Source: UBA6168 sp964508135
GTDB lineage: Bacteria > Bacteroidota > Bacteroidia > Chitinophagales > Saprospiraceae
Reading direction: 5' to 3'
NCBI GenBank assembly: GCA_964508135.1
Contig: CAZDSU010000015.1
Location: forward strand, 1 to 64,000
DNA: 64,000 bases
In this document: piece by piece, positions 41,255-51,000 of the stretch
Layout: the number at the start of each line of letters is the position of its first letter
How positions within the stretch are numbered: the stretch's first letter is position 1
Made by a program: the position numbers and the translations under genes
The notes under the pieces: generated by a model
What the model saw: the letters and a program-made list of their open reading frames with translations, nothing else
Database searches by the model: none
Told to the model about the DNA's origin: nothing

Positions 41255-44200
41255 CTACGGCTTCACCACCTTCTCCTCCCCAAACACCTCATCCAAGCTC
41301 AACTCCGTCACCTTCCCGATGCTCTTGAGGTAGTTCATGTCCACCTTGTCCTTGCTGCCAAGCACGAGGTAGGTGTACTTCCGGCCCTTCACGTGCTTTT
41401 GCTGGAAAGCCTTGAGGTCGTCCGGCGTGGAGATTTTCATCTTGTCGTACACGTCCTTGCGCACGTCGTGGTCGAGCCCACGCTGTTTGGCGGTCAGGTA
41501 GTTCCAGTAGATATTGTCCTTGGTGATGCGGCTCGTCTCTATCTTCTTCTCGATGCTCTCGATGGCCTGTGCAATCTGTTTTTCGGACACCGGCATGTCC
41601 TCGATGATTTCCTGCATGGCCTTGATGGCGTCCGGCATCTTGTCGGCCTGTGTGCCCACGTAGGCACGTAGGTAGTGCGCTTCCTCGGCTTTCATCGGTG
41701 AGGCATAGCCCACGTTGGCGGAGTAGGCCAGCGCCCTCGACTCCCTGATTTCCTGGAACACGATGCTCGAAAGGCCAGAGCCGAAATAGGTGTTGTACAG
41801 TTCCGACATCACATACTCCTCGATGTTGAACTTCTCGGTGCCCTTGCTCACGAGCATGATTTCGGCCTGCACCATCGGGAAGTCCACGAAGACCACTTCG
41901 TTTTCGTTGGTCTGCAATTCACCGAATTTTTCCGCTGGAACGACGGGCTTCAATTTACCCGGCACTTTGTGGTACTTGTCCACGAGGGCGGCGGCTTGGT
42001 TCATTTCATTGGAACCATAGTAGAATACCCGGTGGTCGTAGCCCGTGATACCCTTGATTTTGGCGACCAAATCGGCTGGTTTCAGCGCCTTCAGCTCGGC
42101 TGGCGTCAGGTTATTGGTGAACGGCGACTCCTTGCCGTAGCGGGCGTAGCTGGCCATTGCGCCCCGCAGGATGGTCGTCTTGTTTTTCTTGTCGTTCTCC
42201 CGGCGCAGCAGTTCGTCGGCCACGAGGCCATCGAGCGCCTTTTGGTCACCCTTCACGTTGGTGAGGATATGCTCAAACAGTTTGATGCCTTCTTCCAGCG
42301 ACTCGTCAAGGCCGGAGAGGGTGACGTAGGCCCGGTCGTCGCTCACGTTCACCGAAAAGTCGAGGCCGAGCTTGAAGAACTCCTGCTTGAGTTGGTCGGC
42401 AGTGTACTTGTCCGTGCCAAGGTAGGGCAGGTAGCTGATGGCCATCGCCAGTTCCTTGTCGCTCGTTTTGCCCATCTCCACGATGTAGTCGAGCATGAAG
42501 GTGGGGTTGTTTTTGTTCTTGATGTAATCCAGTTCCACGCCGCTGGCCAGCTTCTTGGTCTGGATGTCGTTTTTGTAGTCCAAGAACACGGGCTGCAAGC
42601 GGGGCGACTCCTGCGCCAAGAATTTTTCGGTAAATGTGGAAGATTTCTCACGGTTCACCGCCACTGCTGTGATGGCTGGTTTTTCCACCTTCGGAACGTT
42701 CGGGTCGGCACCGTTTCGTTTGTAAACGACTACGTAATTGTCCCGGAAATGCTTGTTTGCGAAGCGCATGATGTCCGCCTTCGTCAGCTTCTCCAATCGG
42801 TCGAAACGGTTCACGTAGTCCTCCCATTTGGTGCCCAAAATAAAGGCGTTGGTCATTTGCCCGGCACGGGCGTTGTTGCTCTCGTTGGCACGTATCTCGC
42901 TCAGTTTCAGGTCTTTGATACAAGCCTTGATGAGCCACTCGTCGAACTGTCCCTTTTTGATTTTGTCCAATTCCGCCAGCAGCATCGCCTCCACTTCCTC
43001 CAGCGTTTGGCCCTCACGGGGCTTGCCGTAAAGTTGGAAAACGGAATAGTCCTCCATCGACGTCACTGAGGCACGGGCTTCCAGCACCTGTTGTTTTTGG
43101 AGCAAATCGAGGTCAATCAAACCCGCCCGGCCATTGAACAGCAGGCGGTAAATCATGGTCAAATAATCGTTGTCGGGTGAGTTGGCACCGCCACCTTTCC
43201 AAGCCAACTGCACGTAAGCTGCCTCCTGACCAAGCACTTCTTTGCGCACCACTTGCGTCAGTTCCGGCTGTGGCTGGTACTTGAACGGTGGGATGGCGGC
43301 AGGCTGGTACGTGCCGAAATACTTCTCGGCGTAGGCAATCGCCGCTTGCGGGTCGAAGTCGCCCGCCAGCACGATGGCCATGTTGTTCGGCTTGTAGTAG
43401 GTGTTGAAATACTCGTGGATTTTGACGTGCGACGGATTTTTCAAATGCTCGCCCTTGCCGATGGTCGTCTGCGTGCCGTAGGGATGCGACGGGAACAGCG
43501 TCTCGTTCACGGCCTGGCTCACTTTGCGGAAGTCCCGGTCTTGGTTGATGTTGAACTCCTCATAAACGGCCTCCAACTCGGTGTGGAAAAGGCGCAAAAC
43601 GAGTTCCTTAAAGCGCTCGCTTTCGAGCTTCATCCAACGCTCCAGTTCATTCGTGGGGATGTCGTTGACGTACACCGTTTGCTCCACCCAAGTGTAGGCG
43701 TTGGTGCCACGGGCACCGAGCGAGCTGACCATTTTGTCATACTCGTTGGCGGCCACCAGCTTGGCAGCGGCATTGGAGGTTTCGTCAATTTGGGCATAAA
43801 TCGCCTTCCGCTTCTCTGGGGCGGTCTCCTTGCGGTGCTGCTCGTAGAGGTCGGAGATTTTGGCCAGCAGTTTTTGCTCCTCAGCCCAGTTCAGCGCCCC
43901 GACGTTGGAGGTGCCTTTGAACATCATGTGCTCCAGGTAGTGGGCGAGGCCGGTCGTCTCAGCGGGGTCGTGCTTGGAGCCAGCCCGCACAGGCATGTTG
44001 GTCTGGATCCGAGGCTCGGCGTCGTTGATGCTCATGTAGAGCTTCATGCCGTTTTTGAGGGTGTAAATCTTGACGCCGAGCGGGTCGCCGGGTACCGATT
44101 CGTAGTCGAAGGTGAGCGGGGGAGGCGACACAACGTTGGGGCTGGTCGTTTTACGGTCTTGGACTTTTTTGTCCGACATTTGGATGGTCTGTTTTTCAGC

Positions 44201-44305
44201 GACCTTCATTTTTTTATCTGTTTTGGTAGGCGTTTGAGCTTGTGCGAAAAGTGGCAACAAGACTACAAGAATGGCCAACAACGGGTGAAAGTTTAATTTT
44301 TTCAT
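41255..44305 (-). CDS. M16 family metallopeptidase (full-length, two halves)
   Basis: 1016 residues. Signal peptide MKKLNFHPLLAILVVLLPLFAQAQ, so it acts in the periplasm or is membrane-associated. The first half has the inverted zinc motif in TGLAHYLEHMMFKGT (HxxEH) with the distal Glu in ELEAVYEEFNINQDRD. Two M16 N/C domain pairs follow each other, the second (from ~600) without a zinc motif, as in pitrilysin-type proteins. They degrade peptides inside a closed chamber. Typical of large Bacteroidota M16 enzymes. Single-gene unit with its own terminator. Confidence 0.95.
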   Translation of the reverse strand: MKKLNFHPLLAILVVLLPLFAQAQTPTKTDKKMKVAEKQTIQMSDKKVQDRKTTSPNVVSPPPLTFDYESVPGDPLGVKIYTLKNGMKLYMSINDAEPRIQTNMPVRAGSKHDPAETTGLAHYLEHMMFKGTSNVGALNWAEEQKLLAKISDLYEQHRKETAPEKRKAIYAQIDETSNAAAKLVAANEYDKMVSSLGARGTNAYTWVEQTVYVNDIPTNELERWMKLESERFKELVLRLFHTELEAVYEEFNINQDRDFRKVSQAVNETLFPSHPYGTQTTIGKGEHLKNPSHVKIHEYFNTYYKPNNMAIVLAGDFDPQAAIAYAEKYFGTYQPAAIPPFKYQPQPELTQVVRKEVLGQEAAYVQLAWKGGGANSPDNDYLTMIYRLLFNGRAGLIDLDLLQKQQVLEARASVTSMEDYSVFQLYGKPREGQTLEEVEAMLLAELDKIKKGQFDEWLIKACIKDLKLSEIRANESNNARAGQMTNAFILGTKWEDYVNRFDRLEKLTKADIMRFANKHFRDNYVVVYKRNGADPNVPKVEKPAITAVAVNREKSSTFTEKFLAQESPRLQPVFLDYKNDIQTKKLASGVELDYIKNKNNPTFMLDYIVEMGKTSDKELAMAISYLPYLGTDKYTADQLKQEFFKLGLDFSVNVSDDRAYVTLSGLDESLEEGIKLFEHILTNVKGDQKALDGLVADELLRRENDKKNKTTILRGAMASYARYGKESPFTNNLTPAELKALKPADLVAKIKGITGYDHRVFYYGSNEMNQAAALVDKYHKVPGKLKPVVPAEKFGELQTNENEVVFVDFPMVQAEIMLVSKGTEKFNIEEYVMSELYNTYFGSGLSSIVFQEIRESRALAYSANVGYASPMKAEEAHYLRAYVGTQADKMPDAIKAMQEIIEDMPVSEKQIAQAIESIEKKIETSRITKDNIYWNYLTAKQRGLDHDVRKDVYDKMKISTPDDLKAFQQKHVKGRKYTYLVLGSKDKVDMNYLKSIGKVTELSLDEVFGEEKVVKP

Positions 44306-44440
44306 GAATAAAATTGATTGAGTTGATTAGAACGGAACTGCGAAAATAGCAAAGATGGGGCTTTGCAGGTTTTGGCTGCTTGCTAAAAGCAAAAATGAAC
44401 CACCTTCGTCAAGTACGCGACCAGTTGCACCTCATGTTTA

Positions 44441-45730
44441 TCAAAAACTGCGGTACTTCGCATCCAGCAACAAATTGGCACCCGCCTCCGAGAAGCGTTG
44501 CGTCGCATTGTCCCAATGCAGCTTTTTACCGGGAAAACGGTTCGCCACCACGCCCAGCAGGATGGACTCCGTCAGCCTTGCGGCATAGCTGAACGGGGCG
44601 CTGGTTTTGGTCTTGCCCAAGCAAGCATCCACGAACTGGTGGTAGTGGTCCACCTCCTCCAACACCGGGAAGTCCATTTTTTCAAACTTGTTTTCAATGA
44701 TAAGCTTCGGGTAACCGATATGCGGCAGCAGCAGCCGCCCCTTTTCTCCAATGAACATAGAGCCTTGTTCGGGCAGTTTTTCGCCAGTGGGCATCACCAG
44801 TTCCTTGTCGTTTTTGGGCGCATCCGTGCCATCGTACCAGACCCATTTCAGCGTCTTCGCCGTGTACTGCGTACCGGGGAATTTATAGGTCACCACGTTG
44901 TGCTCCGGGTGAGAAAAGCCGTTGGGCTTTCTGCTTTCGCAGCAGATGGTCTTTGGAACGTCGAGCGCCAGCGCCGTGTAGGGCGTATCGAAAATGTGGA
45001 CGCCCATATCGCCGAGGGTGCCGCAGCCGTAGTCGAGCAGCTTGCGCCAATTTCCGGGGTGATAGATTTTGTCTTTGTAGGGTCGCTCTGGCGAGGTGCC
45101 GAGCCAAAGGTTCCAATCGAGGGTCGAGGGGACGGGGTCGCTGCCAGTTGGAGCGATGCCATCGTAGCCCCAGTTCTTGTTCGACCAGGCCCGCACGGTA
45201 TGCACCTTGCCGATGATGCCCGATTGAATCAACTGCGCCGTGCCACGGTACTCTTTCCAGGAGTGGATTTGAATGCCCATTTGGGTCACGAGTTTTTTGT
45301 CCTCCGCCATTTTGCGCATCGCCCTCGCCTCCGTCACGTGGTGGGTGAGCGGCTTTTGGCAATAGACGGGCTTGCCCATTTCCATCGCCATCACCGAAGC
45401 CGGGGCGTGGGTGTGGTCGGGCGTGGAGACGATGACGGCATCAATGTCTTTACCCATTTGCGCAAACAGCTTTCGGTAGTCCGTGAAGGTTTTTGCATTG
45501 GGAAACAGCTTTTTCGCTGCCGCCAAATTGTTGGCGTCCACGTCGCAGAGGGCGGTCACCTCCACCATGCCGTGCGAGGCGATGGAGGCGAGGTCAGAAG
45601 CCCCCATTCCCCCGACGCCGATGTGCGCCGTTCGGAGTTTACCGTTTTTGGTGATTGCCCAAACGGAGGAGGGCAGCAGGGTGACGCCAGCCAGTGTGGT
45701 GGCATTTTTTAGGAAGTCTCTTCTTTTCAT
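44441..45730 (-). CDS. Gfo/Idh/MocA family oxidoreductase with Tat signal
   Basis: 429 residues. MKRRDFLKNATTLAGVTLLPSSVWA is a twin-arginine signal (RRDFLK), so the protein should be exported folded with its cofactor. The Rossmann part includes LRTAHIGVGGMGASDLASI and VTALCDVDANNL; then DAVIVSTPDHTHAPASVMAMEMGKPVYCQKPLTHHVTEAR, with the EKP-like KPLTH catalytic block. The C-terminal half resembles the secreted sugar-processing group of Bacteroidota (WNLWLGTSPERPY, GNWRKLLDYGCGTLGDMGVHIFD). Substrate unknown. The start at 45730 was chosen because the Tat motif then lies at the N-terminus; ATG 45754 is an alternative. Confidence 0.93.
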   Translation of the reverse strand: MKRRDFLKNATTLAGVTLLPSSVWAITKNGKLRTAHIGVGGMGASDLASIASHGMVEVTALCDVDANNLAAAKKLFPNAKTFTDYRKLFAQMGKDIDAVIVSTPDHTHAPASVMAMEMGKPVYCQKPLTHHVTEARAMRKMAEDKKLVTQMGIQIHSWKEYRGTAQLIQSGIIGKVHTVRAWSNKNWGYDGIAPTGSDPVPSTLDWNLWLGTSPERPYKDKIYHPGNWRKLLDYGCGTLGDMGVHIFDTPYTALALDVPKTICCESRKPNGFSHPEHNVVTYKFPGTQYTAKTLKWVWYDGTDAPKNDKELVMPTGEKLPEQGSMFIGEKGRLLLPHIGYPKLIIENKFEKMDFPVLEEVDHYHQFVDACLGKTKTSAPFSYAARLTESILLGVVANRFPGKKLHWDNATQRFSEAGANLLLDAKYRSF

Positions 45731-45759
45731 TTTTCGTTGAGTTTTGATTGCCATGTTTG

Positions 45760-45854
45760 TGGCCGCCAAACTTGTTTGGCAAGCCCAAGTTCACGCAGTT
45801 TGATTAATATACCATTCCGATTGCACATCGGCCTGCCAAACAAGTTGCGGCCAC
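45760..45854. repeat. Inverted repeat between oxidoreductase and ROK kinase genes
   Basis: TGGCCGCCAAACTTGTTTGG (from ~45761) is inverted at ~45834-45853 with a few changes; about 50 nt separate the arms. It lies in the gap between two - strand genes and may shape their transcript. Confidence 0.6.
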
Positions 45855-45863
45855 GAATCTGCC

Positions 45864-46775
45864 TCACGCGCACAATAGCGCCGCCCCAAATACTCCTGCA
45901 CTGTCCCCAAGCTTGGGTTTCAGGAATATCGTCTCGCATTTGCCGCTGTTGAAGATGTACTTTTTCACCTCCTCCACGCCCTCCGAATAAAGCAGGTCAA
46001 TGTTGCCCACGCCGCCGCCGATGACCACCACTTCCGGGTCAATGACGTTGATGAAATTTGCTACCGCCTTGCCGAAGAAGTGGACAAGCCGTTCCATCGT
46101 TGCCCTGGCCGCCTCGTCGTTGCCGCTGTGGTATCGCTCCACGATTTCTGGCAGTTTGAGGCTCAAGCCAGTTTTTTCATTGTAAAAACGAGCAAGCGCC
46201 GGGCCGGAAAGCACCTGTTCCACACAGCCGGAATTGCCGCAGTAGCAGGGGTAGGCGCTGATGTCGAGGAAGCTGTGGCCCCACTCGCCGCCGATGCCGT
46301 GCTTGCCATTGAGCACCTTACCATTCACCACCACCCCGCTCCCCGTACCCGTGCCCATGATGAGGCCCCAGACCACCTCGGCGTTGGGCGCTACCTCGTG
46401 CGCAGCGCCCCATTTTGCCTCGGCCAGGGCGAAGCAGTTGGCGTCGTTGGCCAGTTCACAGGGTACGCCGAGGATGGCCTCCAGGTCGGCCTTCAGCGGC
46501 ATCCCGTTGAGGCAGACCGTGTTGGAGTTCTTCAGGGTCTGCGTCTTCGGGTCGAGGGTGCCGGGCGTTGCGAAGCCGATTTTTACGGGTCGGATACCGA
46601 GGTCGTTGGCCATCATCTCCACCAGTTTGGAAATCTGGTGGAGGATGTGCTGGTAGCCATGCCCCTGCTCAGTGGGCAGCCGTTGGCGGCGCAGCACCTT
46701 GCGGCTTTCCAAGTCTTCGATGACGGCGCACTCGATTTTGGTGCCGCCGAGGTCTATTCCCCAGATGGGTGGCAT
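45864..46775 (-). CDS. ROK family sugar kinase
   Basis: 303 residues. ATP phosphate-binding start WGIDLGGTKIECAVIE; sugar-binding and catalytic block LANDANCFALAEAKWGAA with the base Asp; GTGTGSGVVVNGKVLNGKHGIGGEWGH; zinc site CYCGNSGCVEQVLSG (ROK signature). It probably phosphorylates glucose, N-acetylglucosamine or fructose in the cytoplasm. The gap to the oxidoreductase gene (both - strand) holds an inverted repeat, so joint regulation is possible but unproven. Start 46775 (MPPIWGIDLGG) is preferred to 46814. Confidence 0.93.
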   Translation of the reverse strand: MPPIWGIDLGGTKIECAVIEDLESRKVLRRQRLPTEQGHGYQHILHQISKLVEMMANDLGIRPVKIGFATPGTLDPKTQTLKNSNTVCLNGMPLKADLEAILGVPCELANDANCFALAEAKWGAAHEVAPNAEVVWGLIMGTGTGSGVVVNGKVLNGKHGIGGEWGHSFLDISAYPCYCGNSGCVEQVLSGPALARFYNEKTGLSLKLPEIVERYHSGNDEAARATMERLVHFFGKAVANFINVIDPEVVVIGGGVGNIDLLYSEGVEEVKKYIFNSGKCETIFLKPKLGDSAGVFGAALLCA

Positions 46776-46828
46776 GTGGTTATGAGTTTTGAGTTTAGGG
46801 TGTAAATGTATCAAGATTTAGGGGCTTT

Positions 46829-46856
46829 TTGGTTTTGTTGGAAAGGGCTATCTTTG
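46829..46856 (+). promoter_or_regulatory. Promoter of the Uma2 gene
   Basis: TTG 46829-46831 and TATCTTTG 46849-46856 with 17 nt between. The ATG follows 16 nt after the -7 box, so the leader is about 10 nt or less. Confidence 0.6.
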
Positions 46857-46871
46857 TAAAAAATCGAAGCC

Positions 46872-47483
46872 ATGCTTGATACCTTAGTTCAGCAAAAACG
46901 ATACAGCTTGGAAGAATACTTTGCCTTGGAAGAAAAGGCAGAAGAGAAGCACGAATACCACAACGGAAAAATCAAAACTATGCCCGGAGGAACAATACCT
47001 CACAACAAAATTGCAGGGAACATCCTTCACATCCTTGAAGGATGGATTGACGACAACAACCTGCCGTATGTCGTGCTGAACAGCGACACAAAACTCCGCA
47101 TTGAGCAATTCAACCGGATTGTATACCCTGACGTATTGATGGTTTGTGAAAAGCTGCAATATTGGAAGGGACGCAAAGACATTATCCTCAACCCACGGAT
47201 AGTTTTCGAAGTAGCTTCAGAAAGCACCGAAGACTACGACCGGGGTAACAAGTTTAATTTGTATCGCTCGTTACCCTCCTTTCAAGAGTACGTGATGGTC
47301 AGTCAGTACCGCCCATGGGTGGAAAGTCATTTTTTGCACTCAGCAACCGAAAACCTTTGGAAAATTACCACAGCCGATAAAATGGATGTTTCCCTGCACC
47401 TTCACTCTATCGGCTTCGATTTGCCTTTGGCAAAAGTTTATAAACAAGTGCCGGAATTGCAAGGGGAGGATTGGGAGGGTTGA
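46872..47483 (+). CDS. Uma2 family protein (PD-(D/E)xK nuclease fold)
   Basis: 203 residues, usual length. Pattern: YSLEEYFALEEKAEEKHEYHNGKIKTMPGGTIPHNKIAGNI, then VYPDVLMVCE and PRIVFEVASESTEDYDRGNKFNLYRSLPSFQEYVMV. The acidic residues in YPDV and VFEVASES form the nuclease-like site. Uma2 proteins are widespread, particularly in cyanobacteria, and their role is not settled. It has its own promoter and terminator. Confidence 0.93.
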   Translation: MLDTLVQQKRYSLEEYFALEEKAEEKHEYHNGKIKTMPGGTIPHNKIAGNILHILEGWIDDNNLPYVVLNSDTKLRIEQFNRIVYPDVLMVCEKLQYWKGRKDIILNPRIVFEVASESTEDYDRGNKFNLYRSLPSFQEYVMVSQYRPWVESHFLHSATENLWKITTADKMDVSLHLHSIGFDLPLAKVYKQVPELQGEDWEG

Positions 47484-47605
47484 TTTTTTCATTTACCTTC
47501 GCCCCGCAAAACAGCAAATCATGTTACCATCTTCCATTATAATCAGCATTATCATTCCCTCGTTGCCCGGCAACTTGTGAGGCGCTGATTCTTTTGAGAG
47601 GAACG

Positions 47606-47644
47606 AAAAGCCCCGGCAGGTTGCAGACCTGGCGGGGCTTTTTG
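47606..47644 (+). terminator. Terminator after the Uma2 gene
   Basis: AAAAGCCCCG-CAGG pairs with CCTG-CGGGGCTTTT and is followed by T; nearly symmetric, so it may work both ways. Confidence 0.8.
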
Positions 47645-47661
47645 GTTTCAACAAATTAAAA

Positions 47662-48027
47662 TTGACTCAATTTCAAGTGAATATTTCTAACAAAAACATC
47701 CCAGCAGATTCCGGATTTCTTATCCCGTGGGAGAGAATAGATTTTTCAACTGCTGAAGGGTTGGAAAAGGAATTGAACATTGAGATGAACAATGGTCATT
47801 TACTCTTTGGAGAAAATGTAAGTGCAATAGCCAAGAGAAGAGACTGCGATGATGTTTTGTTCGAATTGGTTGAAGAAGGGAAGTTTGCAGTAGTCCATTT
47901 AACATGGAAAATGAAGAAGGAAGCCAATGCTGCTTTTCCGTACACAAAGGTTTTTGAGAACTGGACCGATTTGTATCAAAACTGCATAGTCAGGGACAAC
48001 CTTGATTATTTAAACGAAGAATTTTAA
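47662..48027 (+). CDS. Hypothetical protein upstream of ileS
   Basis: 121 residues from a TTG start (MTQFQVNISNKNIPADSGFLIPWERIDFSTAEGLEKELNIEMNNGHLLFGE). Other segments: DVLFELVEEGKFAVVHLTWKMKKEANAAFPYTKVFENWTDLYQNCI. It looks like a small alpha/beta immunity- or SUKH-like protein but was not recognised. Codons are AT-rich. It ends 8 nt before ileS. The start codon is uncertain. Confidence 0.65.
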   Translation: MTQFQVNISNKNIPADSGFLIPWERIDFSTAEGLEKELNIEMNNGHLLFGENVSAIAKRRDCDDVLFELVEEGKFAVVHLTWKMKKEANAAFPYTKVFENWTDLYQNCIVRDNLDYLNEEF

Positions 48028-48035
48028 TCAAAAAT

Positions 48036-51000
48036 ATGTACAGAGAATTCAAACAACTCAACCTCCCCACCATTGACCAAGAACTCCTAAAGTTTTGGGA
48101 GGAAAACAAAATCTTCGAGCAAAGCGTCAACCAGCGCCCCGCCGACAATTCCTGGGTCTTCTACGAAGGCCCGCCAAGCGCCAACGGCAAGCCGGGCATC
48201 CACCACGTCATGGCACGGGCCATCAAGGACATCTTCTGCCGCTACCAAACCCTGAAAGGGAAGCGGGTGGAGCGTAAGGGCGGCTGGGACACCCACGGCC
48301 TGCCCATCGAACTCAGCGTGGAAAAGGAACTCGGCATCACCAAGGAGGACATCGGCAAGAGCATCTCCGTGGACGAGTACAACCACAAATGCCGGGAAAC
48401 CGTCATGCGATACAAGAACGAGTGGGACGACATCACCCGTAAAATGGGCTATTGGGTGGACCTCGACAACCCCTATATCACCTACGAAAACGAGTATATC
48501 GAGACCGTCTGGTGGATACTCAAACGCCTGTACGACAAGGGCTTGCTGTACAAGGGCTACACCATCCAGCCCTACTCCCCGGCGGCGGGCACGGGCCTCA
48601 GCTCGCACGAGCTGAACATGCCCGGCGCTTACAAGGAGGTGACGGATACGACGGTGGTGGCGCTGTTCAAGGTGGTTTATGATGAAAAGTCAAAATTTCT
48701 TTTCAAAAATCCAGAAGAAGATGTTCGGATTGCTGCTTGGACAACTACACCTTGGACATTGCCTTCAAATACTGCATTGACTGTTGGGCCGAACATTGAG
48801 TATGTTAAGGTTAGAACTTTTAACCCCTACACACATGAACCAGTGTCAGTTGTTATGGCAAAACAGGCAATTCAGGATATGCGATATTTAGGAAGACCAA
48901 CAGAAACTCTTACCGGATGGGATGCTGGTATTTCGGCGAGTGCTCGGGATAAAATTGTGGGGTGGATAAAATATGGAGTTAAAGAAGATATAGACTTAAG
49001 GAAAGAATTCTACGATGTCGATTCTCGAAAACGTCCTGTTCCTTATAGTTACGACCCTACTCCCAATGGGGTAATACTTGGCTCTCAACTCGAAGGCATC
49101 CGCTACGAGCAATTGCTGCCATTCGGCAACGAAATAGAACCCATGCTCGGCTACGATGGTGAATTCCACACCGACGCCTTCCGGGTACTGGTCAGCGACT
49201 TCGTGACCACCGAGGACGGCACGGGCGTCGTCCACACCGCCCCCAGCTTCGGTGCCGACGACATGAAGGCCGCCAAGGCCAACGGCATCGGTGCCCTCAC
49301 GCTGGTGGACAAGCAGGGCAAGTTCAAGGAGGCCGTCGGCGAGTTCAGCAACCGCTATGTGAAAAACTACACCGACGACCCCGACTACGTGAACGTGGAC
49401 GTGGACATCGCCGTGAGGCTGAAACTGGAAGGCATGGCGCTCAACGTGGCCAAGTACGCGCACAACTATCCGCATTGCTGGCGCACCGACAAGCCCGTGC
49501 TCTACTATCCGCTCGACTCTTGGTTCATCAAGGCCAGCTCCGTGAAAGAGCGCATGTTTGAACTCAACAAAACCATCAACTGGAAGCCCGCCAGCACGGG
49601 CGAGGGCCGCTTCGGCAAATGGCTCGAAAACCTGCAAGACTGGAACCTAAGCCGCAGCAGGTACTGGGGCATCGGGCTGCCCATCTGGCGCACCGCCGAT
49701 GGCTCGGTGGAGAAGTGCATCGGTTCCATTGCGGAGCTGCAAACCGAAATTGCGCAAGCAAACGAAAAACTGGGGCTGGCGCAAACCGTGCCCGCCGACC
49801 TGCACCGCCCGTATATTGACGACATCATTTTGGTGACTGAAAATGGTGAGCCGATGAAGCGGGAACTGGATTTGATTGACGTCTGGTTCGACTCCGGCTC
49901 CATGCCCTACGCCCAGTGGGGGCTGGACTTGGCGAAGCTGAAAGCTGGTGCTGACCGCCCGTTCAATGCGCCCTTCGACAATATGTACCCCGCCGATTTC
50001 ATCGCCGAGGGCGTTGACCAAACGAGGGGCTGGTTCTACACGTTGCACGCCATCGCCGTCATGGCTTTCGACTCCGTTTCGTTCAAAAACGTGGTGTCGA
50101 ACGGCCTCGTGCTGGACAAGAACGGCAACAAAATGTCCAAGCGCCTCGGCAATGCCGCCGACCCCTTTGAGACGATTGCGAAGTACGGCGCCGACGCCAC
50201 CCGCTGGTACATGATTTCCAACGCCGCCCCTTGGGACAACCTCAAGTTCGACGTGGAGGGCATCGGCGAGGTGCAGCGGAAATTCTTCGGGACGCTGTTC
50301 AACACCTACAATTTCTTCGCCCTGTACGCCAATTTGGATGGATGGAAGATGGACGAGTTCAACGTGATGGACTACTCGAAACGCTCGGAACTTGACCGCT
50401 GGGTGATTTCAAAACTCTACTCGCTCGTCGCTGACTACCACGAGGCAATGGACGACTACGAGCCGCATCGGGCCTGCCGCTTGGTGGAGGGTTTTGTGGA
50501 CGAGCACCTGTCGAACTGGTACGTGCGCCTCAGCCGCCGCAGGTTCTGGCGGGGTGAATTGAACGAGGACAAACAGGCCGCTTACCAGACATTATTTGAG
50601 TGCCTGATGGTCGTCGGACAATTGTCGTCAGCCGTTGCGCCGTTCTTCTCGGACTGGCTGTACCGCAATTTGACCGCCCCCATCAAGGACGTTGCGAAGC
50701 AAAAAAACACCCCGCTGCGCCACGACAGCGTTCACCTCACCGACCTGACGAAGCCGAACCCCGCCCTCGTGGACAAGGCATTGGAGCGCCGCATGGACTA
50801 TGCCCAGCGCATCTGTTCGCTGGCGTTCAGCATCCGCAAGGGGAACGGGCTGCGGGTCCGTTTGCCACTGCAAAAAATCCTGCTGCCCGTGCTGGACGAG
50901 CGCTTCATCACGGAGGTGGACGGCGTGAAGGACTTGATTTTGAGCGAAATCAACGTGAAGGAAATCGAGTACATCACCGATGCTTCGGGGCTTTTGAAAA

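Noticed and set aside
43253..44296. 347-residue + strand frame opposite the M16 peptidase
   Set aside because: Antisense shadow of a GC-rich gene.
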